Source of the DNA: an uncultured SAR324 cluster bacterium
GTDB taxonomy: Bacteria > SAR324 > NAC60-12
Reading direction: 5' to 3'
Assembly (NCBI GenBank): GCA_902562015.1
Contig: CACERX010000007.1
Location: 1-43,661, forward strand
Length of the DNA: 43,661 nucleotides
The notes beneath the pieces are model-generated. The model did not search any database, was not told the origin of the DNA, and was given only the letters and a program-made list of their open reading frames with translations. Shown piece by piece: positions 8,666 through 17,360 of the stretch (position 1 is its first letter; the number at the start of each line of letters is the position of its first letter). Made by a program: the position numbers and the translations under genes.

Positions 8666-9985
8666 ATGAATCCGTGGAAAGAACGCCGAGCTCCTTGCGG
8701 ATTAAAGCGTATTAACGATCATCGTGAAGAATTTGAACGTGACAGGGCACGAGTAATACATTCTTCAGCCTTCAGGAGACTGCAGGCAAAAACTCAGATT
8801 CTGGGAGTATTAGAAGGAGATTTTCATCGTACACGTCTTACACATTCAATGGAAGTTGCCCAGATAGGGCGTGGCATTGTATTGAATCTTGCAAAAAGAT
8901 ACCCTTATCTAAATGACTTACTACCTCCTCTGGAACAGATTGAAACCAATGGACTTGCCCATGATTTGGGTCATCCCCCTTTCGGTCATGGTGGTGAACT
9001 TGCTCTGAATTATATAATGTCTGGTTTTGGAGGATTTGAAGCTAACGGACAAACATTGCGGATTCTATCTTCTCTTGAATCACATACTCCTGAATATGGA
9101 TTAGATTTAACAAGACGTAGCATGCTAGGAATATTGAAATATCCTGTTCCTTACTCCAAACTTTGTCGAAAAACACTTCCGGAAGAAAATGGGCTATATA
9201 ATGAATCAATTTCACTAATGGGTTGGCAACCTCCAAAATGCTATCTTGATACTGAAGAGAAAGTATTGGATTGGGTTTTAGTTCCACTTACTGATGCTGA
9301 TAGAGATCTATTTTGCGAGCAAACATATCCAACCGAATTTAATCATGGTTCTTCTCTGAACAAAGCTCTAGATACTTCTTTGATGAATCTTGCTGATGAT
9401 ATTGCCTACGGCGTTCATGATTTTGAAGATGGTATTGTTTTAAGATTGCTAACACGTGAGCACTGGCATACGGTGGTCGGTAAAATGGATCAAAAATGGG
9501 CTACTGATAATGATCTTTTAGAAATTGAGAATCAGCTTTTCAATTCAACAGAGAACTCTGGACACAGTCGTAAGCAAGCGGTTGGAGCGCTTGTGCATGG
9601 ACTTATTTCATCAGTTGAATTAAAACAAAATAAGAAATTCGAAGAACCACTTCTACAGTGGAATGCGGTACTGCCACAAGAACCGGAAAATTTTCTAAAA
9701 TCACTTAAGGAAACAGTTTGGCGCAACGTTATTCAGTTGGAAACAGTTCAGGCAGCAACCTTCAAGGGTCGTAAAATTGTTCTTTCAATTTTTGAAGCAT
9801 TATCATCTGACCCTGAAATGCTTTTACCAAAATCTTTTCAATCCTTATGGGAATCAGCAAAAAGTGAGAAAGAACAAAAACGAATAATTTGTGATTACAT
9901 TGCAGGCATGACTGACCAGTATGCAAATAGATTTTATCAGCGTTTGTTTCTTCCAGGACATGGATCAGTTTTTGACAGATTATGA
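8666..9985 (+). CDS. dgt: deoxyguanosinetriphosphate triphosphohydrolase-like HD protein
   Basis: HD-domain dNTP triphosphohydrolase that converts dNTP to deoxynucleoside plus triphosphate. Family signatures appear in order: RDRARVIHSSAFRRLQAKTQ, then RTRLTHSMEVAQIGRG supplying the first metal-binding His, GLAHDLGHPPFGHGGE with the HD pair, and NLADDIAYGVHDFEDGI with the distal Asp. The length of 439 residues matches the long dGTPase-like type. ATG 8666 begins directly with NPWKERRA, usual for this group. A possible promoter, TTGAAG (8612-8617) and TATTAA (8634-8639), lies just upstream. Confidence 0.93.
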   Translation: MNPWKERRAPCGLKRINDHREEFERDRARVIHSSAFRRLQAKTQILGVLEGDFHRTRLTHSMEVAQIGRGIVLNLAKRYPYLNDLLPPLEQIETNGLAHDLGHPPFGHGGELALNYIMSGFGGFEANGQTLRILSSLESHTPEYGLDLTRRSMLGILKYPVPYSKLCRKTLPEENGLYNESISLMGWQPPKCYLDTEEKVLDWVLVPLTDADRDLFCEQTYPTEFNHGSSLNKALDTSLMNLADDIAYGVHDFEDGIVLRLLTREHWHTVVGKMDQKWATDNDLLEIENQLFNSTENSGHSRKQAVGALVHGLISSVELKQNKKFEEPLLQWNAVLPQEPENFLKSLKETVWRNVIQLETVQAATFKGRKIVLSIFEALSSDPEMLLPKSFQSLWESAKSEKEQKRIICDYIAGMTDQYANRFYQRLFLPGHGSVFDRL

Positions 9986-9990
9986 AATAA

Positions 9991-10018
9991 TCATCTAAAG
10001 ATACATTGTTTTAGATGA
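9991..10018. other. 9-bp perfect hairpin between dgt and ispG
   Basis: TCATCTAAA (9991-9999) and TTTAGATGA (10010-10018) are perfect inverted repeats around a 10-nt loop. It begins 5 bp after the dgt stop. No U-tract follows on the plus strand, so it is not a standard intrinsic terminator. It may be an RNA-stability or processing element, or a protein-binding dyad. Confidence 0.4.
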
Positions 10019-10061
10019 AAAGAAATAAATTTAATACCAAACCAAAGATAAAAAACACAAG

Positions 10062-11243
10062 GTGCTGCCTTTAAGAAGACATACCAAGATTGTTTCTATA
10101 GGATCAATCAAGATTGGTGGTAATGAACCGATAAGAATACAGTCAATGCTGACTTGTGATACCACAGATGTTGAATCATGCGTTGAAGAAATAACACGAT
10201 TGGACGCGGTGGATTGTGAAATCATACGCTTAACTGTTCCAAATCAGAAGTCAGTTGATAGCGTGCCTTTGATTCGTGAGGAAATGAGGAATAGGGGCAT
10301 TGAAAGACCTATTGTTGCAGATGTACATTTCAATCCTAGTCTGGCTGTAAATGTGTGTGAATTTGTAGACAAAGTACGCATAAATCCGGGTAATTATGCA
10401 GACAGGAAAAAATTTGAAGTCCGCGAGTACACTGAAAATCAGTACCAGGAAGAACTGGATAGAATTGAGCAGAAATTAATTCCGTTGATTAAAAACATGA
10501 AAAAATATGGAAATTCATTGAGGGTTGGTACTAACCACGGCTCCCTTTCAGACCGCTTGATGAACCGTTATGGCGATAATCCAGAAGGTATGGTTGAATC
10601 AGCTATGGAATTTTTGCGAATACTGAGGAAACATGATTTTGAAGAAACAGTATTATCGATGAAATCTTCAAATACAATGGTGATGATTGACTCATATCGT
10701 AAGCTTGTACAAAAAATGGATAAGGAAGATATGCATTATCCACTGCACTTGGGTGTTACTGAAGCAGGAAATGAGCTTGATGGCCGGATAAAAAGTGCAA
10801 TTGGAATCGGCACCCTACTTTGTGAGGGGCTGGGAGACACTATCAGGGTTTCACTTACAGAACCTTCTGAAAATGAAATTCCTGTTGCCAAGTCAATTTT
10901 ACAGTCAACGCGATCCCGCATTTATAACACAGATTTTATTTCCTGCCCTTCTTGCGGCAGGACATTTTTTGACTTGGCAAGTACGACAGACAAAATAAAG
11001 TCCCGTACTAGTCATCTAAAAGGCGTGAAAATAGCAATCATGGGATGCGTGGTAAATGGTCCGGGTGAAATGGCAGATGCTGATTTTGGATACGTTGGCT
11101 CTGGAGCAGACAAGATAAATCTATTTCACGGGAGGACATGTGTTAGTCGTAACATTCCTTCAGACCACGCAGTAGACCGTTTAATCGAACTCATCCAAAA
11201 GTGTGGAATGTGGTCTGATCCACCAGAAAATAACAAAAAATAA
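10062..11243 (+). CDS. ispG: 4-hydroxy-3-methylbut-2-enyl diphosphate synthase
   Basis: Iron-sulfur enzyme of the non-mevalonate isoprenoid pathway, converting methylerythritol cyclodiphosphate to HMBPP. The N-terminal TIM barrel shows IRIQSMLTCDTTD, VADVHFNP and RINPGN. The C-terminal [4Fe-4S] domain has SCPSCGRTFFDL (two Cys near 294 and 297), GCVVNGPGE (third Cys near 329 and Glu near 336) and a closing IPSDHAVDRLIELI. The 393-residue length is typical. The start is a GTG (10062); the frame is closed by TAA 28 bp upstream and contains no ATG before the conserved HTKIVSIGSIKIGG. Confidence 0.97.
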   Translation: MLPLRRHTKIVSIGSIKIGGNEPIRIQSMLTCDTTDVESCVEEITRLDAVDCEIIRLTVPNQKSVDSVPLIREEMRNRGIERPIVADVHFNPSLAVNVCEFVDKVRINPGNYADRKKFEVREYTENQYQEELDRIEQKLIPLIKNMKKYGNSLRVGTNHGSLSDRLMNRYGDNPEGMVESAMEFLRILRKHDFEETVLSMKSSNTMVMIDSYRKLVQKMDKEDMHYPLHLGVTEAGNELDGRIKSAIGIGTLLCEGLGDTIRVSLTEPSENEIPVAKSILQSTRSRIYNTDFISCPSCGRTFFDLASTTDKIKSRTSHLKGVKIAIMGCVVNGPGEMADADFGYVGSGADKINLFHGRTCVSRNIPSDHAVDRLIELIQKCGMWSDPPENNKK

Positions 11244-11261
11244 AAGACTAAACCTTTTTAT

Positions 11262-11444
11262 ATGGGAATATTTTTAAATCAAATAATCATATTTTTTATT
11301 GAAAATCATTTGTTTATAATTCCATTGCTTGCATTTTTTTCAGCGGTATTAGCATTACTTGTATGGAAGAGGATAAAGCAGGGATGGGAATTCTATTTCA
11401 GTAAACAAAAACTGATTGAACTTCTAAGAGAAAAAAACCTTTAA
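11262..11444 (+). CDS. small single-pass membrane protein
   Basis: 60 residues, starting 18 bp after ispG on the same strand. A hydrophobic stretch (about residues 6-33, FFIENHLFIIPLLAFFSAV onward) is followed by a basic and amphipathic tail (WKRIKQGWEFYFSKQKLIEL), giving one likely membrane pass. I do not recognise a family. Coding status rests on composition and operon-like spacing. Confidence 0.4.
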   Translation: MGIFLNQIIIFFIENHLFIIPLLAFFSAVLALLVWKRIKQGWEFYFSKQKLIELLREKNL

Positions 11445-11455
11445 AATAAAAAATT

Positions 11456-12154
11456 TTACCTCGGCCCGAAAATAGCAGACCCAAGCCGTATCATAGTTGC
11501 ACCTTCCTGAATTGCCCATTTAAAATCAGCAGTCATGCCCATTGAAAGCTCATTTATTTCCGGAGAACCAAGCTCATCTCGTAGCTGTTCTTTCCAAATT
11601 CTAACTTTCTCAAATATTTTGCGGGTAGAAGCTTCTCCAAGATCTGGTTCAGGTATTGTCATTAGCCCTCTTAATTTTATCCAATGTCCTGCATGCAATT
11701 TTTCAGCAAGTTTATAGAGTTCACTCAATTTCTGAACTCCGAATTTGCTTTTTTCCTGAGAAAGATTAACCTGTATTAGCACATTTATTTTTTGCTGTTT
11801 TGTAGCACAACGTTCTTCTAATTTTTTGGCTAATTCAGTAGAATCAATGGAATGAATCCAATGGAAGTTTCCAGGACAAAATTTTACTTTGTTTTTTTGT
11901 AAGTGCCCTATCATATGCCATTCAATGTTATCAATATTGTTAAATCTAGAAATTTTATTGATAGCCTCCTGAATCATATTTTCACCAAATGCAGTATGAT
12001 TTGCTAATATAGCCTCATTAATCATTGCAACAGGTTTTTTTTTACTGACAGCAATAAGTTTAATTTCTTCGGGAGAGCGACCCGACTTGGTTGCTGCGAG
12101 GCTTAACTGCTCCCGAACAATGGCCAAATTATCTTTAATGGAAAGCTCTCTCAT
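11456..12154 (-). CDS. YggS-family PLP-binding protein (PLP homeostasis)
   Basis: Single-domain TIM-barrel protein that binds pyridoxal phosphate and buffers vitamin B6 and amino-acid metabolism. Visible signatures are LIAVSKKKPVAMI (PLP Lys), AFGENMIQEA, EWHMIGHLQKNKV, QVNLSQEKSKFG, LRGLMTIPEPD and the phosphate-binding end LSMGMTADFKWAIQEGATMIRLGSAIFG (two adjoining pieces of one motif). 232 residues is normal. The start codon lies only 14 bp from that of the divergent selenoprotein gene, so the two promoters must overlap each other's 5' ends. Confidence 0.95.
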   Translation of the reverse strand: MRELSIKDNLAIVREQLSLAATKSGRSPEEIKLIAVSKKKPVAMINEAILANHTAFGENMIQEAINKISRFNNIDNIEWHMIGHLQKNKVKFCPGNFHWIHSIDSTELAKKLEERCATKQQKINVLIQVNLSQEKSKFGVQKLSELYKLAEKLHAGHWIKLRGLMTIPEPDLGEASTRKIFEKVRIWKEQLRDELGSPEINELSMGMTADFKWAIQEGATMIRLGSAIFGPR

Positions 12155-12168
12155 TCTTCAATTTTCAA

Positions 12169-12960
12169 ATGCATAAAGAAACTTTAATAAACAAATTTTT
12201 GGTTAAGTTATTCAGTATTCCTATAATAAAAAATTACTGGGACAGAAACTATAAAGCACTTGAATTTAAGAATACCCCCTGGACAAAACTTGAAAAACCG
12301 CTTGAGGAGTGCAAAATAGTACTAATTTCAACCGGAGGAATCCATTTGAAAGCCGATAAAAAATTTGATATGACTGATCCTAATGGTGATAGTACATTTC
12401 GTAGAATCCCAAATGATGCCAATTTAAACGATTTGATCATCACGAACAAATATTATGACCACCATGATGCGGATCTTGATCCAAACCTGATTCTACCCAT
12501 TGAGATTTTAAGTGAACTTCAGTCTGAAGGCGCGGTAGGGCCTTCCTGCGAAAATCATTACAGCTTTATGGGACATATTGATGAACCTCACTTAACAACA
12601 TTAATACAAAAAAATTCAGTTCAAGCCGCAAAAGAAATCAGACAACAAAAAGCTGACATTGCCCTATTAGTTCCTGCTTGAGGCATCTGTAACCAGACGG
12701 TCGGTCTGGTCCAGCGTGAAGTAGAACGACAAGGCACTTCTACAGTGGGAATCTCAATTTCCCGAAAAGTTAGCGAATCTGTAAATCCTCCACGTACATA
12801 TTACCTTAAATACCCTTTTGGTCACGCCATGGGTGAAGTATTCAATCGTAACCAACAAAAACAGATTTTTCTTGATTGTCTGAAAATTCTGGAAACAGCA
12901 ACTGAACCTGGAAAAATTATTGACAGCAAGTACCGCTGGAAAAAAAACAAGTTTGAATAA
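12169..12960 (+). CDS. selenocysteine-containing GrdB/PrdB-family reductase-like protein (in-frame UGA at 12679)
   Basis: Read through one in-frame TGA (12679-12681), this is a 263-residue protein of the glycine/sarcosine/betaine/D-proline reductase selenoprotein B family. Before the TGA it shows VLISTGGIHLKAD, DSTFRRIP, ITNKYYDHHDADLDPN, ILPIEILSELQSEGAVGP and YSFMGHID. After it the frame continues as GICNQTVGLVQREVERQG and TSTVGISISR, ending at TAA 12960. The TGA would be Sec171 in a U-G-I-C motif, matching the CxxC/UxxC redox site where relatives carry Cys or Sec. A SECIS-like hairpin follows the TGA. Start ATG 12169 precedes a region matching the family N-terminus (NTPWTKLEKPL). The precise substrate is unknown; in stand-alone members it is probably a thiol- or selenol-dependent oxidoreductase rather than classical glycine reductase, whose partners GrdA and GrdC/D are absent here. 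Confidence 0.9.
12679..12710 (+). promoter_or_regulatory. bacterial SECIS element (UGA plus SelB-binding hairpin)
   Basis: TGA at 12679-12681 is followed after 10 nt by a perfect 7-bp stem: ACCAGAC (12692-12698), loop GGTCG (12699-12703), GTCTGGT (12704-12710). A short stem about 11 nt after the UGA with a GGU-containing apical loop is the established SelB-recognition arrangement of the E. coli fdhF SECIS. Spacing, stem perfection and loop sequence all agree, and the frame stays open on both sides. Confidence 0.88.
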
Positions 12961-12991
12961 TACGAAAACAAACTTTAGTTTCAATAAGTGT

Positions 12992-13648
12992 TTAGTTCTT
13001 TTGTAATTCTTCTTTCCAGAGTCCAACCCGTTTTTTCCTTGCTTCATTCTCTGCCGCAAGAAATTGATCGTGCTCAGGAGGAGGTTCCTCCTCCAAAATA
13101 TAAAATGACCAGCCATTCTGTATTAACCATATATTTATGTTTGTATCACCTGACCAGAGTATTCCATCAAGCCGATACAATTTTTCAGAATAATCATAAA
13201 CGACCCTTACCAGCCTGTTATAGAACATTTTCTGCAGTTCATATGCTGATTTTTTCAGGAACCATTCGTTATATTCCTTCCCATGACTTACCGAGAGCTT
13301 TGGTGAAACATTTTTCAACCAAACCCGGACCTCCTGGCGTTGCAGGTTTAGATTTTTCTTGGAAAGTTTGAATGTCCATTTCCTGTATTTTGAGCGATTA
13401 TCAATTCTAATCCAAACACTCTCCGAATCAGTGACCCTGCTAAAAATTCCTGAAAACATTTTTTCACTGACTCTACTAAGTATTTTTGAATTCTTCTTCT
13501 CATCCATACGGTCATATAATTTTTTTCGTATAGACTCCGTTTTTAATAAGTTGCTTTGAGCTATTAATAATTGTTTCTGCCCTAACGGAATTATCAATAA
13601 AATTAAGTTTGCTATAATTATAATTCTGCAAAAATTCATTATTTTCAT
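12992..13648 (-). CDS. exported staphylococcal-nuclease-like protein, active site degenerate
   Basis: 218 residues from ATG 13648 (the frame is open to 13702, but this ATG gives a clean signal peptide: FCRIIIIANLILLIIP). The second half follows the SNase/thermonuclease fold: EVRVWLKNVSPKL at the strand that normally ends in D-A-P-E, RLVRVVYDYSE, YRLDGILWSGDTNINIWLIQ, then NEARKKRVGLWKEE at the C-terminal helix. The Glu of the usual D-x-P-E active-site motif is missing (VSPK), so catalysis is doubtful. It converges on the selenoprotein gene with a 31-bp gap. Confidence 0.7.
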   Translation of the reverse strand: MKIMNFCRIIIIANLILLIIPLGQKQLLIAQSNLLKTESIRKKLYDRMDEKKNSKILSRVSEKMFSGIFSRVTDSESVWIRIDNRSKYRKWTFKLSKKNLNLQRQEVRVWLKNVSPKLSVSHGKEYNEWFLKKSAYELQKMFYNRLVRVVYDYSEKLYRLDGILWSGDTNINIWLIQNGWSFYILEEEPPPEHDQFLAAENEARKKRVGLWKEELQKN

Positions 13649-13927
13649 CAATTTCTTAAAGTTTTGAAACAGAAATTTCAGTTGTTTTGCCCAGAATAAC
13701 ATGATTTTGCAAAAATCTAACCGATTTGATTAAGTAAGCAGTAAATATGTATATGATTTTTTTACATGGTATGGAGATGCAATAAGTTTGCATGTGATGC
13801 CCTATTTCAGATAAAGTACCAATTTTGCTTCGTAATTCAGAAAATGGAGCTTCGAACTTTGCGACCCCACATAAATACATCCATCTTGAGCCGTCCAATT
13901 TTGGCGTTTTGATTTTCTAAGCCAAAT

Positions 13928-16546
13928 ATGAACTGGTTATCTTTATTCACTTATACCAAACCAAACCAACACCCGAAGACGTCTAGTCTTGGATTAAACA
14001 AACTTTTTTTGTCTCTAATGAAACCAGTTTGCCGCTTAATTTTGTGGATGTTAGTTTTAGTGAATATAATTCCTTTTTGTGCAATTTCTCAAACCAACCT
14101 TGACACCCCAAAACTTTCTATTCAGACTCAGGCATATTTCCATAATCCGGATACTGGGACTTATCTCTATCGTAATGCAAAGGTAGAATGGGAGGGAATT
14201 ATTGTGGAAAGCACAGAAATCATTTATCACCCGGTAAAGCATATGTTAACTGCATCGGGTTATGTAAGGGTGACTGAAGGAAGTACTGTTGCAGTTATGG
14301 ACGAGTTAGAAATTAATGTAAAAACCGGGAAAGGTGTTTTTCGGAATACAATAATTTTTGATTCTTCAAATAATGCCTATATGACAGCAAAAGAAGTTCG
14401 TAGAATTGGGAAAAACCAATTTGTAGCACAGACTTGTACTTTTACCACCTGTGATCCTAAAACACCTGCATGGCAAATAACAGGCAGGGAGGTGAATTAC
14501 TATTCCCAGAACTTTTCATCATCCCAAAGTACCTTCCTAAAAGTCGGTAATGTTCCGATATTTTATTTTCCTTATCTTGCCTGGCCAACAGTTAAACACC
14601 GTCAATCCGGATTCCTTCCTCCAGAATACATTATAGTCCGGAGCAGTGTGAGAAAATGGGACATTGGATATCGCATAGGGATACCTTATTTCTGGGCAAT
14701 TGATCCTGAACAGGACTTAACCATTACTTATGACTGGGTGGAGAGACGTGGTTCAGGATTGCGTCTCGATTACCAATACGCTTTAACCAAGGACATGAGA
14801 GGAGAATTCAAATACCAAGAATTTTTTGAAAGGGATCCAAGAGATCCTGAAATAGAATCTGGAAGCTTAAGTGCAGAAGAGATTGATTCTTCTGAATTGA
14901 ATCCCAAACGTTTTAAATTTGAATTCAACCACAACCAGCAAGTAGATGGACAGAGTAGACTGATTGCATCTGCACTGGTCTATAGTGACAGTCAGTTTCA
15001 AAAAGAATATGAACTTATAGACAACCCTGATCCAAATACTGCACAAAAACTAACCGCAAACATCAATCGCCAGTTTTCAAATGGATCTATTTCTCTTTCC
15101 GCTACTCAAACCCGTGTATTCAGTGAATTAGCACTACTTAACAGAAATATTGATCTAACTCAGGTTCAACACCTGCCTGCACTTTCATTTCAATTCAGGG
15201 ATACATTCTGGCGTTCAGGTAGAGCGTCACTGTCTCCAGAGATAAGTGGATCAATTGTAAGATACTATAGGGTTCAGGGATACAACGGAGAAGGAGTCGC
15301 AGCAACTCCTAGGCTTAATTTTAATTTCCCATTTTTTAACCATTTTGACGGGAGTATTAAAATTGGTAAGCAGTTATCACGCTACAAAGTTCGTGATCCA
15401 AATTTACCTGGAAGTGAGGATGAATATGGATTTGAAATTTTAGATAGCGAAATAGAATTTAACACTATCTTTTCCAAGGTATTTAAAAATGAAACAGGAA
15501 CTTTCACTAGATTCAAACATTTGGTGACACCAAGTATTCAATACAATTACATTGAGGATGTCCTGCAACAATCTGATTCTGGAGTACCTTTCGGCGGTGG
15601 TGTATCAGTAAGGAGATTAGCCACGCTCAGGCTAGAAAACATTTTGCTAGCCAAACGGCGTTACTTTGAAAGAAGTGTTAAATTAACTTCCCTTGCTTTG
15701 GACAGAATGCGAAGAGATCAAATGGAAACTACACTGATTCGCAAATTGGAATTAATTAAAGACAGGGAATTTGCGTCAATGCAAAAATTTGATAGACAGC
15801 TGGATAATTTGTTTGGAAAAGAGTTAACTACCATTCAAAAAGACAGTATTATTGCTTATGCAGAAAAAGGAGTTTTCCCCCTACAGAATAAGCAAACCCT
15901 TGGTCAGTTTAGGGAAGGAAAAAGTACTTCTATAGCAACCCTAAACTTCACTCAGCATTATGACTACTTAAAAAAAAATCCATATTTCCACCCGATCGGT
16001 CCTGCAGTTAAAGGTAATGAGACCGAACCGGGTCAGCCTCTTTTACCTCTACTTAGCATCTTGGAAGTAACTCCTGGAACAGATTTTTCCATCAGCATAT
16101 TTAACCGCTATCATCACCAAAAAAGCCGGGTGGTCGAATATTCTGCTGACATGAGCGTCGGCGTAAGTAAACACAACAAAGCTTCAGTTCATTTCCGAAA
16201 TAATGAAGAAGCATACCAGACTCCTTTCGGTGAAGACATTGCTGCTGCGAACACTTTTAGTTTTAGTAACAATTTTGCTACTAGTGATAAATTAGCTTTT
16301 GGAGTTTCTGGTACAGTAAATCTGGATGCAGACAGCTACACATTCAGACGTCGTCTTACATCTAGTGTTTTTAGCCTAGAATACAAACCTGACTGCTGGA
16401 ATATTAGGCTGGCTCTGTCAGAAAATGTAGATAAAACAACAACAAGTAGCGGGCGGGAAAAGGAATACATCGACAGGACTCTTTACGCATACATCAACTT
16501 GGGAGGAGTTGATATTCCTGAGCAAATTCTACCAAACCTAGAGTAG
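13928..16546 (+). CDS. lptD: LPS-assembly protein LptD
   Basis: Outer-membrane translocon that, with LptE, inserts lipopolysaccharide into the outer leaflet. The N-terminal OstA/LptA-like domain (TYLYRNAKVEWEGIIVESTE) is followed by the family hallmark CTFTTCDPKTPAWQI and the barrel entry motif VPIFYFPYLAWP with RQSGFLPPEY. The long remainder has barrel-type alternating strands. 872 residues is within the LptD range. ATG 14018 (MKPVCRLILWMLVLVNIIPF) would give a more typical signal peptide than ATG 13928 and may be the true start. A barrel protein gene starts 3 bp after the stop. Confidence 0.93.
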   Translation: MNWLSLFTYTKPNQHPKTSSLGLNKLFLSLMKPVCRLILWMLVLVNIIPFCAISQTNLDTPKLSIQTQAYFHNPDTGTYLYRNAKVEWEGIIVESTEIIYHPVKHMLTASGYVRVTEGSTVAVMDELEINVKTGKGVFRNTIIFDSSNNAYMTAKEVRRIGKNQFVAQTCTFTTCDPKTPAWQITGREVNYYSQNFSSSQSTFLKVGNVPIFYFPYLAWPTVKHRQSGFLPPEYIIVRSSVRKWDIGYRIGIPYFWAIDPEQDLTITYDWVERRGSGLRLDYQYALTKDMRGEFKYQEFFERDPRDPEIESGSLSAEEIDSSELNPKRFKFEFNHNQQVDGQSRLIASALVYSDSQFQKEYELIDNPDPNTAQKLTANINRQFSNGSISLSATQTRVFSELALLNRNIDLTQVQHLPALSFQFRDTFWRSGRASLSPEISGSIVRYYRVQGYNGEGVAATPRLNFNFPFFNHFDGSIKIGKQLSRYKVRDPNLPGSEDEYGFEILDSEIEFNTIFSKVFKNETGTFTRFKHLVTPSIQYNYIEDVLQQSDSGVPFGGGVSVRRLATLRLENILLAKRRYFERSVKLTSLALDRMRRDQMETTLIRKLELIKDREFASMQKFDRQLDNLFGKELTTIQKDSIIAYAEKGVFPLQNKQTLGQFREGKSTSIATLNFTQHYDYLKKNPYFHPIGPAVKGNETEPGQPLLPLLSILEVTPGTDFSISIFNRYHHQKSRVVEYSADMSVGVSKHNKASVHFRNNEEAYQTPFGEDIAAANTFSFSNNFATSDKLAFGVSGTVNLDADSYTFRRRLTSSVFSLEYKPDCWNIRLALSENVDKTTTSSGREKEYIDRTLYAYINLGGVDIPEQILPNLE

Positions 16547-16549
16547 CTT

Positions 16550-17299
16550 ATGGAAAAAAAATTTTTAGGTCCATCTTTTAAAAAAAATATTTACCATTAC
16601 ATAAATAAATACATTTGCATTTGGCTGTTGCTGGCTATTTCTTTTTGTTTTTCTACAAAAATACTTGCAGAAGAATCTTCGTCAATTGCAGAGGGTAGAC
16701 AAGGTCAAGATGGCTTTGAGTCACGTGTCGCAAAACCTGAACCAGATTTTTTTTCCTCAGGCAGCTCTTCTGAATTAAAGGGGTTTTATTTTGGTGTGGG
16801 ATTCAGGAGAGTAAGTCTTTTAGTTACTGATGATGTGACCACTTCTGATTCAGATGGAACTGCAAACGGTATTGGGACCAATCTGGGATATTTCTGGGAA
16901 GAACAGGCTTTAGAATATGAAAGACAAATTTCGATAATAGATCTTAAAGAGCCACTTTCATATGAAACACAAACGGGGCAAATACTTGAAGTAATTCAAA
17001 ATAATTTTTGGTATATAATTTACCCAAAAATAAGCATGAAGTTTTATTTACACTATGGTGCAGGAATCCAATTTACTAGAACCCGATTTGCTGCAACTGA
17101 TATTATTAAGTCTTATGAAGATGAAATTGCAATGGGCGCTGAAACTGGATTATCTTATTTTTTAATGTCTAATTTAAAATTGTCATATAGATTTTCAGTG
17201 GGCAGACAAATTACTTTTCTTAAGACTTCAGGTTCGAGTACTTTTTTGAAGCAAAGTCTTCTTCATACTATTTTTCTTAATTATTACATTCCTCTTTGA
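16550..17299 (+). CDS. putative outer-membrane beta-barrel protein
   Basis: 249 residues with a signal peptide (WLLLAISFCFSTKILA), a low-complexity Ser/Gly/Glu linker, then about 170 residues of alternating strands such as GFYFGVGFRRVSLLV, MKFYLHYGAGIQFTRTRF and LKLSYRFSVGRQITFL, ending LNYYIPL. The pattern resembles a small 8-stranded OmpA/OmpW-like barrel, with no specific family recognised. It starts 3 bp after lptD and is almost certainly co-transcribed with it. Confidence 0.7.
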   Translation: MEKKFLGPSFKKNIYHYINKYICIWLLLAISFCFSTKILAEESSSIAEGRQGQDGFESRVAKPEPDFFSSGSSSELKGFYFGVGFRRVSLLVTDDVTTSDSDGTANGIGTNLGYFWEEQALEYERQISIIDLKEPLSYETQTGQILEVIQNNFWYIIYPKISMKFYLHYGAGIQFTRTRFAATDIIKSYEDEIAMGAETGLSYFLMSNLKLSYRFSVGRQITFLKTSGSSTFLKQSLLHTIFLNYYIPL

Positions 17300-17311
17300 A
17301 AATGCAATTAA

Positions 17312-17345
17312 AGCTTTATGTCTCTAAAGTTTATTATTTTTTTTT
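17312..17345 (+). terminator. candidate intrinsic terminator after the lptD-barrel operon
   Basis: AGCTTTA (17312-17318), loop TGTCTC, TAAAGTT (17325-17331) gives a 7-bp stem including one G-U pair, followed by TTATTATTTTTTTTT. The stem is weak (AT-rich), but position and U-tract fit. Confidence 0.4.
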
Positions 17346-17360
17346 GCAAATTAAGCATAA

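Noticed and set aside
12745..12960. A separate 71-codon gene downstream of a truncated 170-residue gene
   Set aside because: It is in the same frame as the upstream gene, begins without a ribosome binding site, and its sequence is the continuation of the same family after the UGA.
12169..12960. Pseudogene by nonsense mutation
   Set aside because: A perfect SECIS-like stem-loop at the correct distance, a UxxC context and an intact frame after the UGA favour selenocysteine insertion.
12961..12991. Bidirectional terminator between the selenoprotein and the nuclease-like gene
   Set aside because: Only a 5-bp AAACT/AGTTT dyad with a 2-nt loop is present, too small to form a stable hairpin.
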